A stretch of DNA of 64,000 bases from an uncultured Methylococcales bacterium (GTDB lineage Bacteria; Pseudomonadota; Gammaproteobacteria; Methylococcales; Methylomonadaceae), in contig CAIUVX010000064.1 in NCBI GenBank assembly GCA_903902705.1, positions 1-64,000 on the forward strand, in the 5' to 3' direction. The notes beneath the pieces were generated by a model. That model saw nothing but the letters and a program-made list of their open reading frames with translations, ran no database searches and was not told the origin of the DNA. Position numbers and translations under genes: made by a program. Below, piece by piece: positions 29,939 through 39,570 of this stretch (positions are counted from its first letter, which is position 1; each line of letters opens with the position of its first letter).

Positions 29939-31822
29939 ATGCTAAATTTTAAAAATATCGCCTTGCGCCGTGGTGCGCGGGTTTTGTTTGCTAACTCTAC
30001 TTTCACGATACACAAAGGACAAAAAGTCGGTTTTACAGGCGCGAATGGCGCGGGTAAATCGAGTTTTTTCGCGCTGGTTAAAGACGAGCTGCATTTGGAT
30101 GAAGGTGAATTTACTTTGCCGCCCAATTTGGCGATTGCCCATGTTTCGCAGGAAATGCCCGCCACTGAACGCGCCGCGATTGATTATATTATCGATGGTG
30201 ATGCTGAATTAAGACGCTTGCAGCAACAACTTGCCCAAGCTGAACAAGCCGACAATGGTTTAAAACAAGCGGAACTACACGCGGCGTTAGATATTATTGG
30301 TGGCTATACTGCCCAAACTCGCGCCGCTCGATTAATGAATGGTTTGGGTTTTAACGATAGCCAACACCAAAATCCTGTTAGTTCCTTTTCAGGCGGTTGG
30401 CGTATGCGTTTGAATTTAGCGCAAGCCTTGATGTGTCGCTCCGATGTGTTGTTATTGGACGAACCGACTAACCATCTGGATTTAGACGCGGTTATCTGGT
30501 TACAGGACTGGCTGTGTAAATACGAAGGCACGTTGTTATTGGTTTCGCATGACAGGGATTTTTTGGACACGATTACTGACCACATCGTCCATATTGAACA
30601 AGGCAAAGCGGAAATCTACACTGGCAATTATTCAGCGTTTGAACGCATGAGAGCGGAAAAACTGGCACAACAACAATCTGCTTATCTCAAACAACAACGT
30701 GAAATCGCGCATATTCAAAGTTTTGTCACGCGCTTCAAAGCCCAAGCCACTAAAGCACGGCAAGCGCAAAGCCGTATTAAAGCCTTGGAGCGTATGGAAT
30801 TGATTGCCCTTGCCCATGTCGATTCACCGTTTGATTTTAGTTTTCCTGCGCCGTTAAAAATGCCTAATCCGCTATTGACGCTGGAAAAAGTTGATATTGG
30901 TTATGGCGATAAGTGCATTATTAAACAGGCAAGTTTAACGATTGCCGCGGGCGATAGAATCGGTTTATTAGGGCCAAACGGCGCGGGTAAATCCAGCTTA
31001 ATTAAAGTATTGGCGGGCGATATGTTGCCCTTATTAGGTACACGCCGCGAAGCGCAAGACTTAAAAATCGGTTATTTTGCCCAGCATCAACTGGAACAAT
31101 TACGGCTAGATGAAAGTCCGTTATGGCACGTTCAACAACTCGATAAAACCGCAACTGAAAAAGAGCTGCGCAATTTTTTAGGCGGCTTTGATTTTCGGGG
31201 CGATAAAGTATCGGAAGTGGTTCGACCGTTTTCGGGTGGTGAAAAAGCCCGTTTAGTGCTGGCGTTGTTGGTTTATCAAAATCCTAATTTATTATTATTG
31301 GACGAGCCAACCAACCATTTAGATTTAGAAATGCGCCATGCCTTAAGCGTTGCTTTGCAGGATTTTCAAGGTGCGATGGTGGTAGTGTCGCATGATCGGC
31401 ATTTATTGCGTTCGGTGACAGACCAATTATTATTGGTATCAGGCGGTAAAGTACAGCCGTTTGATGGTGATTTAGATGATTACCGACTCTGGTTGACTGA
31501 ACAGAAAAAAGCCGAAGAAAAACCTGCTGAAAACCTTGAACCGAGTGTGTCGCGTAAAGATCAGCGCAAGGTAGATGCTGAAAATCGCCGTAAATATAAA
31601 CCGCTCTACGATGCCTTGAAAAAAGCCGAAGACGCAGTGGAAAAATATCATGCGGAACAAAAACAGTTAGAGCAACAATTGGCTGATCCTGCTATTTATG
31701 AAGACGGCGAAAAACCCCGTTTGAAACAAGTGCTGGATCGTAAAGTGCAAGTCGATAAATTACTAGAAGAGGCAGAAATGGCGTGGATGGATGCCGAAGA
31801 ACAAGTGGCTGCGATACAATAA
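29939..31822 (+). CDS. ABC-F family ATPase, YheS-like
   Basis: MLNFKNIALRRGARVLFANSTFTIHKGQKVGFTGANGAGKSS; second GPNGAGKSS; C-terminal coiled coil. Confidence 0.95.
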   Translation: MLNFKNIALRRGARVLFANSTFTIHKGQKVGFTGANGAGKSSFFALVKDELHLDEGEFTLPPNLAIAHVSQEMPATERAAIDYIIDGDAELRRLQQQLAQAEQADNGLKQAELHAALDIIGGYTAQTRAARLMNGLGFNDSQHQNPVSSFSGGWRMRLNLAQALMCRSDVLLLDEPTNHLDLDAVIWLQDWLCKYEGTLLLVSHDRDFLDTITDHIVHIEQGKAEIYTGNYSAFERMRAEKLAQQQSAYLKQQREIAHIQSFVTRFKAQATKARQAQSRIKALERMELIALAHVDSPFDFSFPAPLKMPNPLLTLEKVDIGYGDKCIIKQASLTIAAGDRIGLLGPNGAGKSSLIKVLAGDMLPLLGTRREAQDLKIGYFAQHQLEQLRLDESPLWHVQQLDKTATEKELRNFLGGFDFRGDKVSEVVRPFSGGEKARLVLALLVYQNPNLLLLDEPTNHLDLEMRHALSVALQDFQGAMVVVSHDRHLLRSVTDQLLLVSGGKVQPFDGDLDDYRLWLTEQKKAEEKPAENLEPSVSRKDQRKVDAENRRKYKPLYDALKKAEDAVEKYHAEQKQLEQQLADPAIYEDGEKPRLKQVLDRKVQVDKLLEEAEMAWMDAEEQVAAIQ

Positions 31823-31871
31823 CGAAAACACTGCCATGCCTATACCTTCCCTGAGTTTTTTATAATCAATC

Positions 31872-33245
31872 ATGCCATTAGCTAAACGTCAACTTGCAAC
31901 GCTTCCTTACTTTACTGATAGTACCGCGCTTTTTTCTCAGCTTGCCAATAAACCGTGGTCAGTGTTTCTCGATAGCGGTTATCCACATAGTCAGCAAGGG
32001 CGTTATGATATTCTTGCCGCTGATCCTGTGTGTACCTTAGTGACACAGGGTGATATAACTGAAATAAATCAACGGGGTTGCGTGACACACTCTAGCGATA
32101 ATCCTTTTGATTTAGTCAAAGAGCAGTTACTTGCTCACGGTACGGGCGAGTTGTCTGATTTGCCGTTTAATGGCGGTGCTATCGGTTATTTTTCCTATGA
32201 TTTAGCTCGCCGTTTAGAGCATTTACCTGTGTTGGCAGAAGATGCAGAAGGCATTGCTGAAATGGCAGTGGGTATTTATGCGTGGGCGGTGATTGTTGAC
32301 CATCAACAACAACAAAGTTTTTTAATTGCTCATGCACTTGATGAAACCACTTGGCAGGATTTGCTTGCCCAGTTTAGCCAGTTACCGATTACGCCACTTT
32401 ATCAGCCATTTCAAGTGACTAGCCCCGTGCAGTCGAATATGGATAAAGCGGGTTATCGCAAAGCCTTTGAACGCATTAAGCATTATTTGAAAGAAGGCGA
32501 TTGTTATCAGGTTAATTTAACGCAACGCTTTTCTGCCAGTTGTTTAGGTAATCCGTGGACTGCGTATCAAACATTACGCGAGTTAAACGCTGCGCCATTC
32601 AGTGCGTATTTGAATTTGCCTGAGGTGCGAATACTCAGTTCTTCGCCTGAGCGTTTTTTGCATCTAGCCGATGGTATTGTGGAAACCAAACCCATTAAAG
32701 GTACTCGTCCGCGTAAAGCAGATGAAGCGGAAGATCAGCAACAAATACAACAGCTTATTGCCAGCAACAAAGATCGCGCTGAAAACCTGATGATTGTTGA
32801 TTTATTGCGTAATGATATTAGTAAAACCTGTACTAAGGTGAAAGTTCCCGTGATTTTTGATGTCGAAACCTATACAACCGTGCATCATTTGGTTAGTACG
32901 GTAACGGGCGTGTTAGGCGACAATCAACACGCGCTGGATGTATTAAAAAGTTGTTTCCCTGGTGGTTCAATTACAGGTGCGCCGAAAATTCGGGCAATGG
33001 AAGTGATTGAAGAACTTGAGCCACATCGGCGCGGCGTTTATTGCGGTTCTATCGGTTATATCGGTTTTAACGGTAATATGGACAGTAATATTGCAATAAG
33101 AACGCTGGTACATTCCAATAATACTATTCGTTTTTGGGCAGGTGGTGGTATTGTCAATGATTCAGTGGTGGAAGCAGAATATCAAGAATGTTTTGATAAA
33201 GCTGCCGCACTGTTGGATTTATTGCAACAATTCACGGTGTTATGA
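31872..33245 (+). CDS. pabB: Aminodeoxychorismate synthase component I
   Basis: GDCYQVNLTQRF; KPIKGTRPR; PGGSITGAPKIRAMEVIEELEP; WAGGGIVNDS. Confidence 0.94.
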   Translation: MPLAKRQLATLPYFTDSTALFSQLANKPWSVFLDSGYPHSQQGRYDILAADPVCTLVTQGDITEINQRGCVTHSSDNPFDLVKEQLLAHGTGELSDLPFNGGAIGYFSYDLARRLEHLPVLAEDAEGIAEMAVGIYAWAVIVDHQQQQSFLIAHALDETTWQDLLAQFSQLPITPLYQPFQVTSPVQSNMDKAGYRKAFERIKHYLKEGDCYQVNLTQRFSASCLGNPWTAYQTLRELNAAPFSAYLNLPEVRILSSSPERFLHLADGIVETKPIKGTRPRKADEAEDQQQIQQLIASNKDRAENLMIVDLLRNDISKTCTKVKVPVIFDVETYTTVHHLVSTVTGVLGDNQHALDVLKSCFPGGSITGAPKIRAMEVIEELEPHRRGVYCGSIGYIGFNGNMDSNIAIRTLVHSNNTIRFWAGGGIVNDSVVEAEYQECFDKAAALLDLLQQFTVL

Positions 33246-33793
33246 TTGTTATTAAACTTGGCGGTAGTTTAGCGGCGGCTAATACCTTGCTGGATTGTTT
33301 AAACCGACTGGAACAAAACTATCAGGGCAGGGCGGTAGTGATTGTTCCAGGTGGTGGTGTGTTTGCGGAGCAAGTTAGAATTGCTCAACAATACTGGCAG
33401 TTTGATGACTACAGCGCACACGCAATGGCAGTATTAGCCATGCAGCAAATGGCGTGGTTATTTAAAGGCTTGAAAGCTGATTTTGTGCTGGTGCATTCAG
33501 TCAGTGCGATTGCCCAACAGAGTGAACAAAAAATCCTTATTTGGTCGCCTAACCTTGATGAGCTTAATAATGCTGGCATTCCTGCAACGTGGGATATTAG
33601 CTCTGATAGTCTTGCCGCGTGGTTGGCTAAAACGTTATTAGCCGATGAATTAATTTTAGTAAAATCAGCGGCAATTGATTCCAAACTGAGCCTTGCACAA
33701 TTTGCCGACTACGGCATTATTGATAAGGCTTTTTGTGAATGCGTAGCGAATACTGGCTTTAGCATTCGTATAATTAATCAACAATATATCTAG
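33242..33793 (+). CDS. Amino-acid-kinase superfamily protein (uridylate/aspartokinase-like, MfnE-like?)
   Basis: MIVIKLGGSLAAANTLLDCLNRL; VVIVPGGGVFAEQVR; overlaps pabB stop. Confidence 0.8.
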   Translation: MIVIKLGGSLAAANTLLDCLNRLEQNYQGRAVVIVPGGGVFAEQVRIAQQYWQFDDYSAHAMAVLAMQQMAWLFKGLKADFVLVHSVSAIAQQSEQKILIWSPNLDELNNAGIPATWDISSDSLAAWLAKTLLADELILVKSAAIDSKLSLAQFADYGIIDKAFCECVANTGFSIRIINQQYI

Positions 33794-34284
33794 CTCAGAT
33801 TTTTTAATCGTTCACGACAATACTGCAAACCTTTCATAATATGTTTTTCAACACCGCTTTCTGATATACCAACAGTTTGTGCAACTTCGCAATAACTCAT
33901 ATCGTGTACTTTATTCAAAATAAATGTATCTCGACAACGCGGCGGTAATTCATCAATCACTTTTTTTATCGTGTCTACACATTGATTCTTTTCCAGCAGT
34001 TGTTCAATAGAGGGGGTTTCAATACTTGACTCTAGGATTGGATAGTGAGATTGGACATAATTGTCGGTTACTTTTTTATGTTTGAGATGATCGAATGCCA
34101 GATTTTTGGCAACACAAAATAAAAATGCTCTGGGATTTTCAATATTTTTCCGTTTAACTTCGCAGAATAACACCATAAAACTTTCTTGAGTAATATCTTC
34201 GGCAGATTCACGGCAGGCAGTGATTCGTGTTGTGTAGTGAATTAATTCGTTTTGATGTTGCCGATAAACCGTTGCTATATTCAA
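33790..34284 (-). CDS. ECF RNA polymerase sigma factor, FecI-like
   Basis: AEDITQESFMVLF region 2; IDELPPRCRDTFILNKVHDMSYCEVAQTVGISESGVEKHIMKGLQYCRERL region 4. Confidence 0.92.
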   Translation of the reverse strand: MNIATVYRQHQNELIHYTTRITACRESAEDITQESFMVLFCEVKRKNIENPRAFLFCVAKNLAFDHLKHKKVTDNYVQSHYPILESSIETPSIEQLLEKNQCVDTIKKVIDELPPRCRDTFILNKVHDMSYCEVAQTVGISESGVEKHIMKGLQYCRERLKNLS

Positions 34285-34581
34285 AATAGACTCCTTGTTT
34301 TTTTAAGTTAAGGTTGGTAAGACACTAAACATAGCACTTGGTGTGCCAAAAATATTGAGCGATATTTTTAATATAAAAATCAATTTGATACCAATAAATA
34401 ATTCAATAAACAAACGGTTTAACGCTGAATTAATTTATGTAAGTGCGGCATATAACACGGTTAGTGCGTGATATGCCTTATTTTTGAGTAGGCAAGGGAT
34501 GAGGTAAAGTAAGCGGTAAAACGTCTTAGTTCTTCGCTATCAACACAGCGTAAATTATTAGGCGTTGTGACTATATGTAGA

Positions 34582-34603
34582 AACGCCTGCAAAAGCAGGC
34601 GTT
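34582..34603. terminator. Hairpin AACGCCTGC-aaaa-GCAGGCGTT
   Basis: Perfect 9-bp stem followed by AAAAA (T-tract on the minus strand). Confidence 0.55.
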
Positions 34604-34762
34604 AAAAATCAGGTTGGTACAAAAATGCAGGAAGAAATACACAATATCAAATATCGATAAGCTCTTATCAATTAGTGCTGTGTAGGGAGAGTGCAAGCTC
34701 TGCCACACGGTAACACCAATACTTGTCGATTTATTATTAAGAGCTTACCAATACTATTTTAA

Positions 34763-35077
34763 TTAGATTTCAAACTCAGAACGTTGACGACCTGTATCCA
34801 ATAAAGCTTTTAACCATTTTGGCATAACACCACGTCCTGTCCATGTGTTTTCATAATTGTCAGGGTTACGATACTTAATTGCTACTTTAGCGGTTTCACG
34901 AACTGGTTTTTTATCATTTTCATGAATATCAACCGTTGCGTCTATAGATGCCGCTAATTCTTTAATCTGTGCTATTATTTCTTTGCGTTTATTAAGTTTA
35001 ATATCCTTTAATGCTTTTTCTGCATTGCTAATAATCGCTTTTAATTCAGGTGCTGAAAGACCATTTAAATCAGTCAT
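34763..35077 (-). CDS. H-NS family nucleoid protein
   Basis: C-terminal KVAIKYRNPDNYENTWTGRGVMPKWLKALLDTGR. Confidence 0.93.
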   Translation of the reverse strand: MTDLNGLSAPELKAIISNAEKALKDIKLNKRKEIIAQIKELAASIDATVDIHENDKKPVRETAKVAIKYRNPDNYENTWTGRGVMPKWLKALLDTGRQRSEFEI

Positions 35078-35349
35078 TGTTACTACTCTCTATATTATAA
35101 AAAAATGTTCAAGTGATAATATTTAAAAATATTAAGTTCTCTTTTTTAGTATACTACCAAATATTTTATTTGCATAGATTAAAAATTATAATTTATTGGA
35201 GAATTTATATTTATATCGTTAGAATGCGCCAGTTGGATGGCGAGATTACCGATGACTCAACTGCACATGAATATATTATTTACATACTTAGGCTTGAGCC
35301 ATTTGCCTCCTAGATCGATAAATTCTTAGAGAAAAGTCAGTATGTACAA

Positions 35350-35380
35350 CAGATAACATCCCTTCAAGGGATATTATCTG
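35350..35380. repeat. Inverted repeat in intergenic region
   Basis: CAGATAAcATCCCTTCAAGGGATaTTATCTG. Confidence 0.65.
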
Positions 35381-35746
35381 TAAAAATTTATAGGTTTTCT
35401 AATTAGGAAAAGATTAAGGGGTATTATCTGTGACGACTTGAATAACACCTGTCAATTATTATAAGAAACTCAAACCTTCAAGGTATTCGAAGACCACTGA
35501 GGTTTATTTATGCAGTTGAATTTATTGTGATGAATTTAGGTGTTGAGTGCTTGTGGATGGCTGTTTCGTCTTGGTTAAATACGCTCATACTAGGGTATAT
35601 GTTGGTGATGAAAAGTGAGTGCTAGTGGTCAAAAATAGCAATAACTTCACAGGCTATGATGGATTAAAAGCGAGCATTTAATGCCAGCAATTAGGCGAAT
35701 TAGTCAGTATTTACTATAATCAAACTTTTTATATTGTTATTCCATT

Positions 35747-36637
35747 ATGCAACGTTCTTTTAAAGCCATTGGTATTATAGGGAAACCTAGTGATCCCAGT
35801 ATTACTGAAACATTAGCAGTGCTGTGTGGTTATTTAAAACAGCAGCATTACACTGTATTGATCGATAGTGAAAGTGCGCATTTCATTCAAGATCTAAAAA
35901 TTACCGCCTGCTCGATAGACGCATTAGCACGACATTGTGATTTAGTGATTGCGGTGGGTGGTGATGGTACGTTTCTCGCTACTGCTAGGGCCATTGCTGA
36001 ATATGATATTCCATTAATTGGGATTAATTTAGGGCGATTAGGATTTTTAACCGATATATCACCTAACGACTTGCCCGATAAACTACACCGTATTTTGCAG
36101 GGGCATTATATCGAAGAAAAGCGTGATTTATTACGCACTAAAGTTATTCGTGACCATCAGGTGATACACGAAGAAACCGCACTTAATGAAGTGGCTGTGC
36201 ATCGGTGGGTCACACCCAGTATGATTGAAATTGTCACCAAAATTGATGGGGTGTTTTTAAACTCGCAACGTTCTGACGGCTTGATTGTGTCTACGCCTAC
36301 GGGTTCAACTGCATATTCGCTATCAGCAGGCGGACCTATTTTACATCCTACACTGAACGCGTTAATCTTAGTGCCGATCAATCCGCACGTCTTATCCAAT
36401 CGCCCCATCGTCATTCATGACACGGCGGAAATTGAAATTAGCTTTCCCCAAACCAAACAAATAAATGCTTTAGTGACGTGCGATCACATTCAAATTCCCG
36501 ACGTATTCATCAGCGATAAAATTTTAATTAAAAAAGATATAAAACCCATTAGAATTCTGCATCCAGAAGGGCATGACTTCTTTCATATTCTCAGACATAA
36601 ATTAAATTGGAGTAGCGGCTATCACACCGTCTCATAA
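35747..36637 (+). CDS. nadK: NAD kinase
   Basis: VIAVGGDGTFLATARAIAEYDIPLIGINLGRLGFLTDI; VSTPTGSTAYSLSAGGPILHP. Confidence 0.97.
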   Translation: MQRSFKAIGIIGKPSDPSITETLAVLCGYLKQQHYTVLIDSESAHFIQDLKITACSIDALARHCDLVIAVGGDGTFLATARAIAEYDIPLIGINLGRLGFLTDISPNDLPDKLHRILQGHYIEEKRDLLRTKVIRDHQVIHEETALNEVAVHRWVTPSMIEIVTKIDGVFLNSQRSDGLIVSTPTGSTAYSLSAGGPILHPTLNALILVPINPHVLSNRPIVIHDTAEIEISFPQTKQINALVTCDHIQIPDVFISDKILIKKDIKPIRILHPEGHDFFHILRHKLNWSSGYHTVS

Positions 36638-38302
36638 ATGTTACTAAATCTGACTATACTCGACCTCGCGGTCGTTAAATCATTAAATCTCGATCTCGCA
36701 CAAGGTATGTCGGTGTTAACTGGCGAAACAGGCGCGGGCAAGTCGATTTTATTAACTGCTTTGGGGCTGGCATTAGGTGATAGAGCGGATTCTGGCTATA
36801 TTCGCCCCGATTGTGCGCGTGCAGAAGTGAATCTGGAATTCGATTTAAGCGACGCGCCCCAAGCGCGTCAATGGTTACAGGAGCATGAATTAGATGATGA
36901 GCAATGTTTAATTAGGCGTGTGGTTAGTGCGGACGGACGTTCTAAAGCTTATATTAATAATCGCCCTGTCACCTTACAAGCATTGCAAGCGTTAAGTGAA
37001 AAACTGGTAGAAATTCACGGACAACACGCGCATTTAAGCTTGTTAAATACCGATGAGCAACGTCGCTTATTGGATGTGTTTGCCAAATCCCAAGATTTAC
37101 TGGATAAAGTGAATGACTGTTATAAAAAATGGCAATACGTCCATAAAGAATTAGCTTCGTTACAAAAAGCCAGTAGTGAAAAAAGCCAGCGCGAAGAATT
37201 ATTACGTTATCAACTCGAAGAATTGCAACAACTGGATTTTAGTCATTACGACTACGCGGCATTATCCGAAGAACATAATAAACTAGCCAATCTGGAACAG
37301 ATTTTAACGACAGGAACAATGCAGTTAGACGCGTTATATGAAAACGATCATTCCCTTCATGCTAGTTTTAATCAAAGCATCAAAGATTTAAACCATATTG
37401 CCCGTTTTGCACCTGAATTGACTGGCATTACTACTTTATTATCCGAAGCACAAATCCAAACCGAAGAAGCTGCCTTGCAATTGCGCAGTTTTCTAAAAGA
37501 TCAAGAAGCCGACCCGCAACACATGGCAGAAATTGAAAATCAGATTGCTGTCATTCAAAACTTTAGCCGTAAACATCATGTTAGCCCTAATAAACTACCC
37601 GAATTAGTGATGCAATTGGAAACGGAGTTAAGTGGTTTAACCCATAGTGGTGAGCGTATTGAACAGCTAACACAAGAAGCGGTATTATTGCTTAGCCAAT
37701 ACAATCAACTGGCTCAACAGCTGTCAGAAAAACGTCAGCAACAAGCTAAGAAGCTACAAAAACAGATTTCTGCTACCATAAAAGAACTGGGAATGCCGCA
37801 CGGTGAATTTATCGTTGAATTAACCCAGTCAAATCCTGATACGCCTAAACTAAACGGACTCGATATGGTTACTTTTTTAGTCAGTGCTAACGTTGGCTTG
37901 CCGCCCAAGCCTTTGGCAAAAGTCGCTTCGGGTGGTGAATTATCACGGATTAGTTTAGCAATACAAGTCACTACCGCTAGCGACAAATCCATACCGACTA
38001 TGATTTTTGACGAAGTCGATTCAGGTATAGGCGGTGGTATCGCAGAAATAGTCGGGCAAAAATTACGCCATCTGAGTCATAATCGACAAGTATTATGCGT
38101 GACTCACTTGCCCCAAGTCGCCGCTCAAGCGCATCAGCATTTATATGTTGAAAAAAATAATAAAACTGATATTACCGCGTCTACGGTTCGATTATTAACA
38201 GAACCACAACGCATCACCGAAGTAGCTAGAATGTTAGGTGGTGTAACCATTACTGCCAACACCATAGCTCATGCTCAAGAGATGTTATGCCAATCCTCGT
38301 AG
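36638..38302 (+). CDS. recN: DNA repair protein RecN
   Basis: MSVLTGETGAGKSILLTALGLALGDRAD; ASGGELSRISLAIQ; IFDEVDSGIGGGIAEIVG; CVTHLPQVAAQAHQH. Confidence 0.97.
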   Translation: MLLNLTILDLAVVKSLNLDLAQGMSVLTGETGAGKSILLTALGLALGDRADSGYIRPDCARAEVNLEFDLSDAPQARQWLQEHELDDEQCLIRRVVSADGRSKAYINNRPVTLQALQALSEKLVEIHGQHAHLSLLNTDEQRRLLDVFAKSQDLLDKVNDCYKKWQYVHKELASLQKASSEKSQREELLRYQLEELQQLDFSHYDYAALSEEHNKLANLEQILTTGTMQLDALYENDHSLHASFNQSIKDLNHIARFAPELTGITTLLSEAQIQTEEAALQLRSFLKDQEADPQHMAEIENQIAVIQNFSRKHHVSPNKLPELVMQLETELSGLTHSGERIEQLTQEAVLLLSQYNQLAQQLSEKRQQQAKKLQKQISATIKELGMPHGEFIVELTQSNPDTPKLNGLDMVTFLVSANVGLPPKPLAKVASGGELSRISLAIQVTTASDKSIPTMIFDEVDSGIGGGIAEIVGQKLRHLSHNRQVLCVTHLPQVAAQAHQHLYVEKNNKTDITASTVRLLTEPQRITEVARMLGGVTITANTIAHAQEMLCQSS

Positions 38303-38350
38303 CTTTTTCATGGCTACAACTTCATAAACATAATAATAAGGACAACACTT

Positions 38351-39364
38351 ATGAACCGATTTCCAGCTGAATGGGAAAAACAATCCGCCGTGTTAATCGC
38401 TTGGCCTCATGCCACAGGCGATTTTAGCAACCGTCTTGAATCCGTAGAGCAATCCTACAGCATCATTGCCGACACCATTACTCAATATCAACGTCTGATT
38501 ATTGTTTGTCGTGATGAGCAACATCAAAAACATATTGAAACGTTGGTTAGTCACAGAGAGGACATTGATTTTATTCACGCGCCTGTTAATGATATTTGGG
38601 TGCGTGATACCGCGTTTTTGAGTCTCGAAAAAGACGGTGTTATCAGTCACCTTAATTTTAAATTTAATGGTTGGGGAGAAAAATATAACCACGCCGATGA
38701 CAACGCACTGAATCATAAACTGGCGAATGCCAAACCCTTTAAAGGTAAAAGCCATCATGACATCGACTTTATTTTAGAAGGCGGCAGTATAGAAAGTGAT
38801 GGGCTGGGTACAATTCTTACCACCCGCCAATGCCTGTTAAACCCAAATAGAAATAACGGCTTAAGCCAACAAGACATCGAGCAGCAATTAGCCAAACACC
38901 TAGCTGCGAAACGGGTACTATGGATAGATCAAGCTAACCTATCAGGCGATGATACCGATGCTCACATCGACACGCTTGCGCGTTTCTGTTCAGCGAATAC
39001 TATCGCCTATACCAGTTGTGATGATACCCAAGACTCGCATTATGACAGCCTGAAAATCATGGAAATGCAGTTACAAGTATTGCGTACTCAAAGGGATGAG
39101 CCTTATAACTTAGTCGCTTTACCCTTACCTAAGGCTATTTTTGATGAAGAAGGCGAACAACTACCCGCCAATTATGCCAATTTTTTAATTGTCAATCATG
39201 CGGTGTTAGTCCCTGTGTATGGTGATGATAATGACGCAGTCGCTTTGGAACGGCTTGGCAAAGTATTTCCAACTCACCACATTATCGCCATTCCTTGCCG
39301 CCCCTTAGTGCATCAATACGGCAGTTTGCATTGTATGACTATGCAATTTCCTGAGGGGTATTAA
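38351..39364 (+). CDS. Agmatine deiminase / peptidyl-arginine deiminase family
   Basis: FPAEWEKQSAVLIAWPH; NDIWVRDTAFL; ILEGGSIESDGLGTILTTRQCLLNPNRN; HQYGSLHCMTMQFP. Confidence 0.94.
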   Translation: MNRFPAEWEKQSAVLIAWPHATGDFSNRLESVEQSYSIIADTITQYQRLIIVCRDEQHQKHIETLVSHREDIDFIHAPVNDIWVRDTAFLSLEKDGVISHLNFKFNGWGEKYNHADDNALNHKLANAKPFKGKSHHDIDFILEGGSIESDGLGTILTTRQCLLNPNRNNGLSQQDIEQQLAKHLAAKRVLWIDQANLSGDDTDAHIDTLARFCSANTIAYTSCDDTQDSHYDSLKIMEMQLQVLRTQRDEPYNLVALPLPKAIFDEEGEQLPANYANFLIVNHAVLVPVYGDDNDAVALERLGKVFPTHHIIAIPCRPLVHQYGSLHCMTMQFPEGY

Positions 39365-39374
39365 ACTGTAGTGC

Positions 39375-39436
39375 TTGGGTTGCGGCTCTGTCGCAACCCA
39401 ACAAATCTCAGAGAATGTTGGGTTGCCAAAATACGC
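39375..39436. repeat. Partial copy of the GTTGGGTTGC double-hairpin repeat
   Basis: ttgggttgcggctctgtcgcaacccaacaaatctcagagaatgttgggttgcc matches the reverse complement of the 12122-12206 element. Confidence 0.8.
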
Positions 39437-39570
39437 GACTATTTCGCATTACAGATTATTGTGGCAAGCGTTTTTTTTGCTTGCACACCGCTTATGTCTA
39501 TTCTGCGTGGGCAAACGATAGAGCTGTTCGTCCACCCTCTCGGCTTGCTCAAACTGCTATTTATAATGAG

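Noticed and set aside
35113-35313. 66-aa plus-strand ORF upstream of nadK
   Set aside because: Very AT-rich, no motif, no clear ribosome-binding site; probably non-coding
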